Shown here piece by piece: positions 1 to 5,024 of a stretch of DNA of 7,500 nt (position 1 is its first letter; every line of letters starts with the position of its first letter). The notes beneath the pieces are model-generated. The model was given only the letters and a program-made list of their open reading frames with translations, searched no databases and was not told where the DNA came from. Made by a program: the position numbers and the translations under genes. The DNA is from CAG-791 sp963596015 (GTDB lineage: Bacteria > Bacillota > Clostridia > Lachnospirales > Lachnospiraceae): assembly GCA_963596015.1 (NCBI GenBank), contig CAVBJS010000087.1:1-7500 (forward strand). The letters run 5' to 3'.

Positions 1-63
1 AGGATTGGTGGATGAAGCAGCGGGACGTAAGCTGTGACCATCGCCCGGCCGACATTTGAATCG

Positions 64-101
64 AAAAAATCCCGCCGCCTTCACGGGTAAAGCGGCGGGA
101 T
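64..101 (-). terminator. intrinsic terminator, minus strand
   Basis: Positions 69-78 and 92-101 form a perfect 10-bp GC-rich stem (GCGGCGGGAT on the plus-strand right arm) with a 13-nt loop. Read on the minus strand, the stem is followed directly by six T residues (complement of A 64-69), the classic intrinsic terminator layout. On the plus strand there is no T tract after the stem. It would end a transcript coming from the right, but no convincing minus-strand gene is visible upstream of it, so it may serve a small RNA, block antisense readthrough, or be part of a larger folded RNA. Confidence 0.6.
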
Positions 102-158
102 CGGGATGAGAATTTCCCACAGGCGAAACGTTCGATGTAATGTGAGCAAATAGTAGCG

Positions 159-187
159 TTGATGGTAGCTAAGGCGTTGTGCATAAT
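159..187 (+). promoter_or_regulatory. possible sigma-A type promoter
   Basis: TTGATG (159-164) and CATAAT (182-187) are separated by 17 nt; they match the -35 and -10 consensus at 4 of 6 and 5 of 6 positions. Transcription would start near 194 and run into the palindrome cluster and A-rich zone. There is no gene immediately downstream, so this is only a candidate. Confidence 0.25.
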
Positions 188-246
188 TTCGGGAAAGCCT
201 GAAAAACCGACAAAATTAACCGGTTTCGCAGTTTCGGAAGCGGTGC

Positions 247-301
247 GGATTGTAATCCCCGACAGACAGAGGATATACTATCCTTGCAGGCAGGATAATC
301 C
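247..301. repeat. cluster of three GGAT...ATCC palindromes
   Basis: Three short perfect inverted repeats sit in a row: GGATT-GT-AATCC (247-258), GGATA-TAC-TATCC (271-283) and GGAT-A-ATCC (293-301). The right arm of the second can alternatively pair with the left arm of the third: TATCCT 279-284 with AGGATA 292-297, 7-nt loop. The middle palindrome overlaps a weak -10 like TATACT (274-279), with TTGTAA (250-255) 18 nt upstream. Such an array could be a set of operator sites or an RNA that switches between hairpins. No regulator is known. Confidence 0.45.
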
Positions 302-395
302 GTATCGGAAGGGAGGAGGATCGAGAGAACGAAACAAAAATAAAACTGTAAAGTCGCAGAAGCTGCAGAGAGCTGCCTGAGATGAAGAAAGATCA

Positions 396-412
396 CAGCA
401 GCCAAACTGCTG
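396..412. other. small hairpin CAGCAG/CTGCTG
   Basis: CAGCAG (396-401) and CTGCTG (407-412) form a 6-bp stem with a 5-nt loop. There is no T tract on either side, so it is not an intrinsic terminator. Confidence 0.35.
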
Positions 413-453
413 CAGGCAAAAGACCTATCTTACCAATCCCATCAAACAGAATA

Positions 454-473
454 TGCCGGCGCCCTTACCGGCA
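454..473. other. small hairpin TGCCGG/CCGGCA
   Basis: TGCCGG (454-459) and CCGGCA (468-473) pair perfectly around an 8-nt loop. There is no adjacent T tract. The same stem sequence recurs at 3318-3334 before ywlC. Confidence 0.35.
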
Positions 474-478
474 GTACA

Positions 479-505
479 CAGCAGATAAGTGAGTCTGATC
501 TGCTG
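479..505. other. 8-bp hairpin CAGCAGAT/ATCTGCTG
   Basis: CAGCAGAT (479-486) and ATCTGCTG (498-505) are perfect inverted repeats around an 11-nt loop. It lies 5 nt after the hairpin ending at 473. No T tract follows on either strand, so a terminator role is not supported; an operator or RNA structure is possible. Confidence 0.45.
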
Positions 506-590
506 CAACAAATCGGAAAAGCCAAAATCCCATAAAAGCAAAACAAATACAAAACGAAAAGAATTAATAACGAACCGGTAGAAAACAAAC

Positions 591-648
591 AGAGAAAAAC
601 AGAGAAAAACAGAGAACAAACAGAAAATAAACAGAAAATAAACAGATA
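591..648 (+). repeat. A-rich short tandem repeats
   Basis: A 10-nt unit AGAGAAAAAC is repeated at 591-600 and 601-610 with a partial third copy. An 11-nt unit ACAGAAAATAA follows twice (620-630, 631-641) with a partial third copy from 642. The whole stretch is built from A, G and C with almost no T on the plus strand. It looks like replication-slippage expansion in non-coding DNA. Confidence 0.6.
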
Positions 649-748
649 CACATCCTGCATGTAACCGGAATTGCAGCTGTCAGTACCGGCGGGAAATCTC
701 TCACGGAAGAATGAACGACCTCCTGATGGCAGTAAGGCAATAAAACAT

Positions 749-778
749 AATACAAAAGACAATACAAAAAGATAATAC
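749..778 (+). repeat. A-rich degenerate repeat, unit 12-13 nt
   Basis: AATACAAAAGAC (749-760) is followed by AATACAAAAAGAT (761-773) and the beginning of a third copy, AATAC (774-778). It continues the low-complexity character of the preceding zone. Confidence 0.5.
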
Positions 779-840
779 GCAGCAACAGAACTGTCGCAGC
801 GGATAGATCCCATTGGTATTTATCTACGAAGCATGCAAAA

Positions 841-934
841 GTCAGGGCGTCCCCGCCGTGCTAAAGCCGCCGACAGATCGGTTGCTGCGTTATGTCTGTG
901 CAGTCGCCGACCGCCACTCGCCGCTTAGACGGTG
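841..934. other. GC-rich foldable island, possible structured RNA or dispersed element
   Basis: This stretch is sharply richer in G and C than the A-rich DNA before it. It holds several possible stems: GGCG-TCCC-CGCC (846-857), ACAGA/TCTGT (873-877 region with 895-899) competing with CCGA-CAGA-TCGG (870-881), and a long-range imperfect pairing of CCGT-CTAA-GC (from about 857) with GCTTAG-ACGG (923-932). No protein frame with a ribosome binding site crosses it on either strand. Composition and foldability suggest a structured RNA or repeat unit, but I cannot assign it to a known family. Confidence 0.3.
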
Positions 935-964
935 TTTGAACAGCAACACTGGGATTCCGTAAAT

Positions 965-981
965 TCTGCAGGGAATGCAGA
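965..981. promoter_or_regulatory. inverted repeat abutting the -35 box, candidate operator
   Basis: TCTGCA (965-970) and TGCAGA (976-981) form a perfect inverted repeat with a 5-nt spacer. It touches the -35 box of the promoter at 981-1009, a usual place for a regulator site. No regulator gene is present nearby. Confidence 0.35.
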
Positions 982-1009
982 TGACTGGATGGACAGAGTT
1001 TGCTATAAT
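981..1009 (+). promoter_or_regulatory. extended -10 sigma-A promoter for the GH18 gene
   Basis: A perfect TATAAT (1004-1009) is preceded by TG at 1001-1002, giving the extended -10 motif TGCTATAAT. ATGACT (981-986) lies 17 nt upstream and matches the -35 consensus at 4 of 6 positions. Transcription would begin near 1016, leaving a leader of about 190 nt before the start codon at 1205. This is the best promoter in the window and has no competing downstream gene. Confidence 0.65.
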
Positions 1010-1068
1010 ACTATGCAGTTGCGTAAAGCGCAGTTCGGCATGGTCTGTAAAGTATGGATCTTCCGTAT

Positions 1069-1155
1069 TTTCCAACGTCGGTGCAGCAGATCACAAAAGA
1101 GAGTAAGAGACTGCACGCAGGCAGAAAAAGAATCCCTGCACCTGACGAATGGAGA
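1069..1155 (+). promoter_or_regulatory. long imperfect stem-loop in the GH18 gene leader
   Basis: CGTCGGTGCAG (1076-1086) pairs with CTGCACC-T-GACG (1136-1147): 11 base pairs with one bulged T at 1143. Beyond a small internal loop the pairing continues with TCCA (1071-1074) and TGGA (1150-1153), plus a G-T and a T-A pair. The 49-nt loop contains a second CTGCAC (1111-1116) that can pair with the same left arm GTGCAG (1081-1086), so two folds are mutually exclusive. No T tract follows, so an intrinsic terminator is excluded. It could affect mRNA stability or act as a regulatory leader. No known riboswitch consensus was recognised. Confidence 0.45.
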
Positions 1156-1163
1156 GTCGGAAG

Positions 1164-1191
1164 TATCAAGTATAAGGTATCGAGTATAAGG
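1164..1191 (+). repeat. 14-nt tandem duplication carrying the ribosome binding site
   Basis: TATCAAGTATAAGG (1164-1177) is followed directly by TATCGAGTATAAGG (1178-1191), identical at 13 of 14 positions. The second copy supplies AAGG of the probable Shine-Dalgarno AAGGAAG (1188-1194), 10 nt before the ATG at 1205. The first copy carries an equivalent AAGG 14 nt further upstream. Confidence 0.6.
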
Positions 1192-1204
1192 AAGCTGCAT
1201 ATAT

Positions 1205-3238
1205 ATGGATAAAAATAACAGAGAGAAGAGAGCGTCCCAGACAGAGGACGATCTGGATGAATTTATTTTTGAAGAAGACTACGACAGTGAATATGACGAC
1301 CCGGAAGCGGGCTTTTATGACATAGAAGAGGAACCTCGCCGAAAAGAAAAGAGAAAAAAACCGGAGACGGGAAGAAACAGAGGAGAGAAAAGAGAAAGAG
1401 ACCGGAGGCAGGCGGGGAAGAACGCTGCAAAGGACAAAGAGCGCGCATCCCGCAGTGAAAAGAGAAGCGGCACCGGAAGAGGGCCGGAGAAGCAAAGCAG
1501 GAACAGGAATAGGAATAGGAGCAGGGGCACAGGAGGCAGAAAAAAGAAGGGCAATCCGGTACTCCTGCTTGTACTGCTTATCATTCTGCTGGGGGCGGCC
1601 TTTGGCGGAAAGCTGTACATGGATCACTACGCACCCTCTAAGGAGATGGCGGATCTGACCGCCTATTTTGGCAATACCGATGACCAGGATGTGCCGGTCG
1701 TTCTGCAGGATTCCCTGTCGGAGTACCATGCAAGACTGATCGACGGTATCTATTACATGGATATAGAGACGGTGCAGAAGGTATTAAACAGCCGCTTTTA
1801 CTACGGTCAGAATGACGGCCTGGTGCTGTATACACTGCCCACAGATATTGTATCTATTCCTGTCGGCGGCAATACCTGGAGCGCCGACGGGGGACAGACC
1901 TATACAGAGGAATACATACCGGCCAGACTGGAGGGAGAGACCCTGTATCTGGCACTGGACTTTGTGAAGAAGTATACCAATTTTTCCTACGAGGTCTTTA
2001 CGGAGCCTAACCGCATGCAGATCTACACCCAGTGGGGCGACGTGCAGATGGCTGCGGTAAAGAAGAATACCCAGGTCCGTGTCCTGGGCGGTGTAAAGAG
2101 CGAGATCCTGACCCAGGTATCCGCAGGCACCCAGGTACAGGTGCTGGAGACCTTAGAGCACTGGGATAAGGTAAAGACTGCAGACGGCTTTATTGGTTAT
2201 ATAGAGAATAATAAGTTAGAAGAGGTACAGACCGTGGCCCAGACCCCGGTGACGGATTATGCGGAGCCGGAATATACCACCCATAAGCTGGAGGGCAAGG
2301 TAAACATGGTCTGGCACGGCATTTACGGAACCGCCGGAAACAGCACCCTTCAGAGCATGATGGCCCAGACCCAGAGTGTGAACGTGGTGGCACCGACCTG
2401 GTTTTCCATCATGGACGATGCCGGGGATATCGAGAGCTATGCCGGATCGGATTATGTGACCTATGCCCATGAAAACGGCTGGAAAGTATGGGCCGTGGTA
2501 GATAACTTCAATCAGGAAGGGGTGGATCCCGACAATTTCCTCTCTTCCTTAAGCAGCAGACAGAATCTGATCTCTCAGCTGATGGCCCAGTGCGCTACCT
2601 ACGGCATTGACGGCATCAATGTGGACTTCGAGCAGCTGCAGGTGGAGAGCGGACAGAACTTCATCGAGTTCATCCGGGAGTTGTCTGTGGCCTGCCGGAC
2701 CAACGGCCTGACCCTGTCGGTGGACAATTATGTCCGCTATGACTTTAACGATTACTATAGCCTGGAGGAACAGGCTGTGGTGGCGGATTATGTGGTGGTC
2801 ATGGGCTATGATGAGCACTATGCAGGCAGTCAGGAGGCCGGAAGCGTGGCCTCCATCAGTTATGTGAGCCATGGTATTTCCAGTGCCCTGGAGGATGTGC
2901 CGGCGGATAAGCTCATCAACGGCATTCCTTTCTACAGCCGTATCTGGACTTCCGATGCAGACGGTTTAAGCTCCAGAGCTCTTGGCATGCAGGATATTCA
3001 GGACTTTATCACCGCCCACGGCATGGAGAAGACCTGGAGCGATGCGGACGGTCAGTACTATGCAGAGAGCACGGAGGACGGCACCAGATATCAGATCTGG
3101 GTTGAGGATGCAGAGTCTGTGGCTGCCAAGCTGACCCTGATGCAGAACAATAACCTGGCCGGTGTGGCAGAATGGAAGCTGGGCTTTGAGACCGCGGATA
3201 TCTGGAATGTGATTGCATCGTATATGCAGACGCAGTAA
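1205..3238 (+). CDS. membrane-anchored SH3 domain / glycosyl hydrolase family 18 protein
   Basis: Probable cell-surface glycosidase acting on peptidoglycan or another N-acetylglucosamine polymer. Layout: a cytoplasmic tail with an acidic part (about residues 14-46) and a very Arg/Lys-rich part (about 47-117, with an RNRNRNR run); one membrane segment (about 119-139); a region resembling copper amine oxidase N-terminal-like modules (about 150-275); a bacterial SH3 module (about 280-345); and a GH18 barrel (366-677). In the barrel DGINVDFE covers residues 469-476, with E476 as the expected acid. The first Asp of the usual DxDxE is Asn472, as in YaaH/YdhD-type spore enzymes. MGYD (533-536) and W657 are further GH18 landmarks. 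There is no cleavable signal, so a type II membrane protein is expected. The ATG at 1205 has AAGGAAG upstream and an extended -10 promoter about 200 nt away. Substrate and any role in sporulation or germination are inference. Confidence 0.9.
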   Translation: MDKNNREKRASQTEDDLDEFIFEEDYDSEYDDPEAGFYDIEEEPRRKEKRKKPETGRNRGEKRERDRRQAGKNAAKDKERASRSEKRSGTGRGPEKQSRNRNRNRSRGTGGRKKKGNPVLLLVLLIILLGAAFGGKLYMDHYAPSKEMADLTAYFGNTDDQDVPVVLQDSLSEYHARLIDGIYYMDIETVQKVLNSRFYYGQNDGLVLYTLPTDIVSIPVGGNTWSADGGQTYTEEYIPARLEGETLYLALDFVKKYTNFSYEVFTEPNRMQIYTQWGDVQMAAVKKNTQVRVLGGVKSEILTQVSAGTQVQVLETLEHWDKVKTADGFIGYIENNKLEEVQTVAQTPVTDYAEPEYTTHKLEGKVNMVWHGIYGTAGNSTLQSMMAQTQSVNVVAPTWFSIMDDAGDIESYAGSDYVTYAHENGWKVWAVVDNFNQEGVDPDNFLSSLSSRQNLISQLMAQCATYGIDGINVDFEQLQVESGQNFIEFIRELSVACRTNGLTLSVDNYVRYDFNDYYSLEEQAVVADYVVVMGYDEHYAGSQEAGSVASISYVSHGISSALEDVPADKLINGIPFYSRIWTSDADGLSSRALGMQDIQDFITAHGMEKTWSDADGQYYAESTEDGTRYQIWVEDAESVAAKLTLMQNNNLAGVAEWKLGFETADIWNVIASYMQTQ

Positions 3239-3287
3239 AATTTCCTCAGGGAGCAAAGAGCAGAAATAATAGAAATATAAGGCATTG

Positions 3288-3302
3288 CTGTACAGGGTAC
3301 AG
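3288..3302. promoter_or_regulatory. inverted repeat CTGTAC-AGG-GTACAG between GH18 gene and ywlC
   Basis: CTGTAC (3288-3293) and GTACAG (3297-3302) are perfect 6-nt arms around AGG. It lies in the 125-nt gap before ywlC, where no clear promoter or terminator is visible. It could be an operator or a minor hairpin. Confidence 0.3.
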
Positions 3303-3309
3303 ACGCTGT

Positions 3310-3353
3310 CCGTTCCCTGCCGGTTCGGCCGGCAAAGGTACGTAACGGAAAGG
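3310..3353 (+). promoter_or_regulatory. nested hairpin touching the ribosome binding site of ywlC
   Basis: TGCCGG (3318-3323) pairs with CCGGCA (3329-3334) around TTCGG. An outer stem CCGTT (3310-3314) pairs with AACGG (3344-3348). The outer stem covers the first two bases of the Shine-Dalgarno GGAAAGG (3347-3353), which lies 10 nt before the TTG start at 3364. Partial masking of the binding site plus a TTG start would keep translation low. Confidence 0.45.
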
Positions 3354-3363
3354 CAGAAACAAT

Positions 3364-4443
3364 TTGCACACAGAACTGATAAAAATAGATGAAAAAAATA
3401 TAGATCAGGCAGCCATAGACAGAGCCGGAGAGATCATCCGCCGGGGCGGCCTGGTGGCATTTCCCACAGAGACGGTATACGGATTGGGGGGCGATGCCCT
3501 GAACGCTGCTTCCTCTAAGAAGATTTATGCGGCCAAGGGCAGGCCTTCGGACAATCCTCTGATCGTGCATATCGCGGATCTGGAGATGCTGGACGACATT
3601 GTACGGGAAGTGCCGGAGGCAGCGCGGAAGCTGGCGGACGCCTTTTGGCCCGGACCCTTGACCATGATCTTTCAAAAGAGCGAGCGGGTACCCTTAGAGA
3701 CCACCGGCGGTCTGCAGACCGTGGCGGTGCGCTTTCCCAGTCATCCCACCGCTCAGGCCTTTATCAGGGCGTCGGGAGGTTATGTAGCGGCCCCCAGCGC
3801 CAATCGTTCCGGCAGACCGTCCCCTACCCTGGCCCAGTATTGTATGGAAGACTTAGACGGCCGGGTGGAGATGATCCTGGACGGGGGACAGGTGGGCATC
3901 GGCCTAGAGTCCACCATCATCGACCTGACAGAGGGAAAGCCCATTATCCTGCGGCCCGGCTATATTACCAGAGAGATGCTGGCCCAGGTCTTAGGAGAAG
4001 TGGATACGGATCAGACCATCCTGCGGGCGGATTCCGGTCAGGCGCCCAAGGCACCCGGCATGAAATACCGCCATTATGCGCCCAAGGGAGATCTGGCCAT
4101 CGTAGAAGGTGACCGGGAAGCGGTAGTGGCCTGCATTAACAGCCGCAGCGCAGCGGCCATGGAAGCAGGGAAAAAGACCGGTGTGATCTGCACCGATGAG
4201 ACCAAAGCCCTTTATCATGCGGACAGCGTGAAGAGCGCCGGTAGCCGGGAAGACGAGGAAGGTATCGCCAGAGAACTGTTCCGGATCCTGCGGGAGTTTG
4301 ACGATGAGGGCATGGAAGTTATGTTTTCGGAGGCGTTCCCGGAGGGCGGCGTAGGCCAGGCCATTATGAACCGTCTTATGAAGGCGGCGGGACATCATAT
4401 CATCAAGGCAGGAGAAGAGACTGCCACAGAGAGGGAGGCATAG
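3364..4443 (+). CDS. ywlC: threonylcarbamoyl-AMP synthase, Sua5/YwlC long form
   Basis: Makes L-threonylcarbamoyl-AMP from threonine, bicarbonate and ATP in the cytoplasm, the precursor used by TsaB/D/E to form t6A37 in tRNAs that read ANN codons. The YrdC-type domain covers about residues 14-205, with TETVYGLGG (35-43), KGRPSDNP (58-65, the K-R-S-N signature), SANRSGRPSPT (145-155) and STIIDLT (183-189). The linker motif PGMKYRHYAP (231-240) and a C-terminal SUA5 domain to residue 359 make this the two-domain Sua5 type rather than short TsaC/YrdC. TTG is chosen because it gives the normal N-terminus of the family (...TELIKID) and has GGAAAGG 10 nt upstream; no in-frame ATG occurs until well inside the domain. 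The stop is 1 nt before the rpiB start. The symbol could equally be sua5 or tsaC. Confidence 0.95.
   Translation: MHTELIKIDEKNIDQAAIDRAGEIIRRGGLVAFPTETVYGLGGDALNAASSKKIYAAKGRPSDNPLIVHIADLEMLDDIVREVPEAARKLADAFWPGPLTMIFQKSERVPLETTGGLQTVAVRFPSHPTAQAFIRASGGYVAAPSANRSGRPSPTLAQYCMEDLDGRVEMILDGGQVGIGLESTIIDLTEGKPIILRPGYITREMLAQVLGEVDTDQTILRADSGQAPKAPGMKYRHYAPKGDLAIVEGDREAVVACINSRSAAAMEAGKKTGVICTDETKALYHADSVKSAGSREDEEGIARELFRILREFDDEGMEVMFSEAFPEGGVGQAIMNRLMKAAGHHIIKAGEETATEREA
4433..4438 (+). promoter_or_regulatory. ribosome binding site of rpiB inside the end of ywlC
   Basis: GGGAGG lies 6 nt before the ATG at 4445 and is still within the last codons of ywlC. This points to translational coupling of the two genes. 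Confidence 0.75.
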
Positions 4444-4444
4444 T

Positions 4445-4873
4445 ATGATAGCAATAGGCTGTGATCACGGCGGCTATGAACTGAAGGAGATGCTGAAGGC
4501 ATATCTGGAGGAACAGGGATATACCTGTAAGGATTTCGGAACCTACGGAAAGGATTCCTGCGATTACCCGGAATACGGCAGAGCGGCAGCCCAGGCTGTG
4601 GCAGCAGGAGAGTGCGAGAAAGGCATCGTGATCTGCACCACCGGCATCGGTATGTCCATTACCGCCAATAAGGTGCCCGGCATCCGCTGCGCCCTTTGCT
4701 CCGAGACTGTCAGTGCCAGACTGACCAGAGAGCACAACAATGCCAATATGCTGGCTTTAGGCGCCGGCATGATCGGTCCCAATGCGGCGAAGGAGATCGT
4801 GGATACCTTCCTGCAGACCCCTTTTTCCGATGAGGAGCGTCATAAGCGCAGGATCGATAAGATCGAGAAGTAA
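4445..4873 (+). CDS. rpiB: ribose-5-phosphate isomerase B
   Basis: RpiB/LacAB-family isomerase interconverting ribulose 5-phosphate and ribose 5-phosphate in the pentose phosphate pathway; the product feeds PRPP synthesis. At 142 residues it is full length for the family. Visible landmarks are the N-terminal CDHGGYELK (residues 6-14), DYPEYG (40-45), the active-site loop CTTGIGMSITANK (64-76), with Cys64 at the position of the catalytic Cys of characterised RpiB enzymes, and HNNAN (97-101). Most family members have Gly or Ser after the Cys; here it is Thr. The gene is coupled to ywlC, matching ywlC-rpiB order in Bacillus. An allose- or galactose-6-phosphate isomerase (AlsI/LacB) is a related alternative, but no sugar operon surrounds it. 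Confidence 0.94.
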   Translation: MIAIGCDHGGYELKEMLKAYLEEQGYTCKDFGTYGKDSCDYPEYGRAAAQAVAAGECEKGIVICTTGIGMSITANKVPGIRCALCSETVSARLTREHNNANMLALGAGMIGPNAAKEIVDTFLQTPFSDEERHKRRIDKIEK

Positions 4874-4937
4874 TTGTGCGCTGTTCTGACAAGGGCTGCG
4901 GTCCTCTGTCGGCGACGGACATTACCGATATATAACA

Positions 4938-4954
4938 GCTGTCCAAAGGACGGC
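4938..4954. other. hairpin between rpiB and upp
   Basis: GCTGTCC (4938-4944) and GGACGGC (4948-4954) form a 7-bp stem with one G-T pair and an AAA loop. No T tract follows, so it is not a typical terminator. It sits in the 151-nt gap before upp. A PyrR binding loop was not recognised here. Confidence 0.4.
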
Positions 4955-4957
4955 GTC

Positions 4958-4984
4958 ACCATCATTACCATTAATACCATTAAA
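4958..4984 (+). repeat. three tandem 9-nt units before upp
   Basis: ACCATCATT (4958-4966), ACCATTAAT (4967-4975) and ACCATTAAA (4976-4984) are near-identical consecutive units. They are followed by ATCATC/ATCACA-like sequence up to the upp ribosome binding site. The function is unknown; it may be slippage in an untranslated leader. Confidence 0.5.
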
Positions 4985-5009
4985 GATCATCAGATCACAT
5001 TTTCTGACC

Positions 5010-5016
5010 AGGAGGG
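5010..5016 (+). promoter_or_regulatory. ribosome binding site of upp
   Basis: AGGAGGG lies 8 nt before the ATG at 5025. It is a near-perfect Shine-Dalgarno and fixes the upp start. Confidence 0.8.
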
Positions 5017-5024
5017 TTACAGTT

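Larger units (their letters stand above)
1..1000. other. long gene-free spacer with many small sequence structures
   Basis: No reading frame here has a ribosome binding site, protein-like composition and sensible length together. Short frames exist on both strands. The hydrophobic minus-strand frames between about 425 and 813 follow from the plus strand being very A-rich and T-poor there, which gives Phe/Leu/Val/Cys codons on the complement. What is visible: a minus-strand terminator near the left edge, GGAT...ATCC palindromes, three perfect hairpins between 396 and 505, A-rich short-period repeats, and a GC-rich foldable island before the promoter of the first gene. A plus-strand frame ending at TGA 35-37 (last residues ...DEAAGRKL) could be the tail of a gene entering from the left, but too little is present to judge. 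Confidence 0.6.

Noticed and set aside
2..37. C-terminal tail of a gene entering from the left (stop TGA 35-37)
   Set aside because: Only 11 codons are visible and another plus frame stays open to 59, so coding cannot be decided from this window.
159..380. Plus-strand 73-codon frame starting TTG
   Set aside because: No ribosome binding site, no recognisable domain, and it crosses the palindrome cluster. The strong GGGAGGAGG inside it has no start codon behind it.
442..813. Minus-strand frame of 123 codons, very hydrophobic, as a membrane protein
   Set aside because: The Phe/Leu/Val/Cys content follows from the A-rich, T-poor repeat zone on the other strand. There is no ribosome binding site at the proposed start and overlapping frames are equally hydrophobic.
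830..940. tRNA or known riboswitch in the GC-rich island
   Set aside because: No T-loop sequence, no CCA-type acceptor pairing and no recognised riboswitch core; only unassigned stems were found.
932..1189. Plus-strand 85-codon frame starting GTG just before the GH18 gene
   Set aside because: It contains the promoter, the leader stem and part of the tandem duplication, lacks a ribosome binding site, and has no protein-like pattern.
3645..4112. Alternative-frame 155-codon plus-strand frame inside ywlC
   Set aside because: Gly/Arg/Pro-rich shadow of the ywlC frame, whose motifs are fully intact.
4929..4936. TATATAAC as -10 box of a upp promoter
   Set aside because: A fair -10 match, but no acceptable -35 hexamer at 16-18 nt upstream.
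4938..4954. Terminator after rpiB
   Set aside because: The stem is short and no T tract follows on the plus strand; the minus strand also lacks one.
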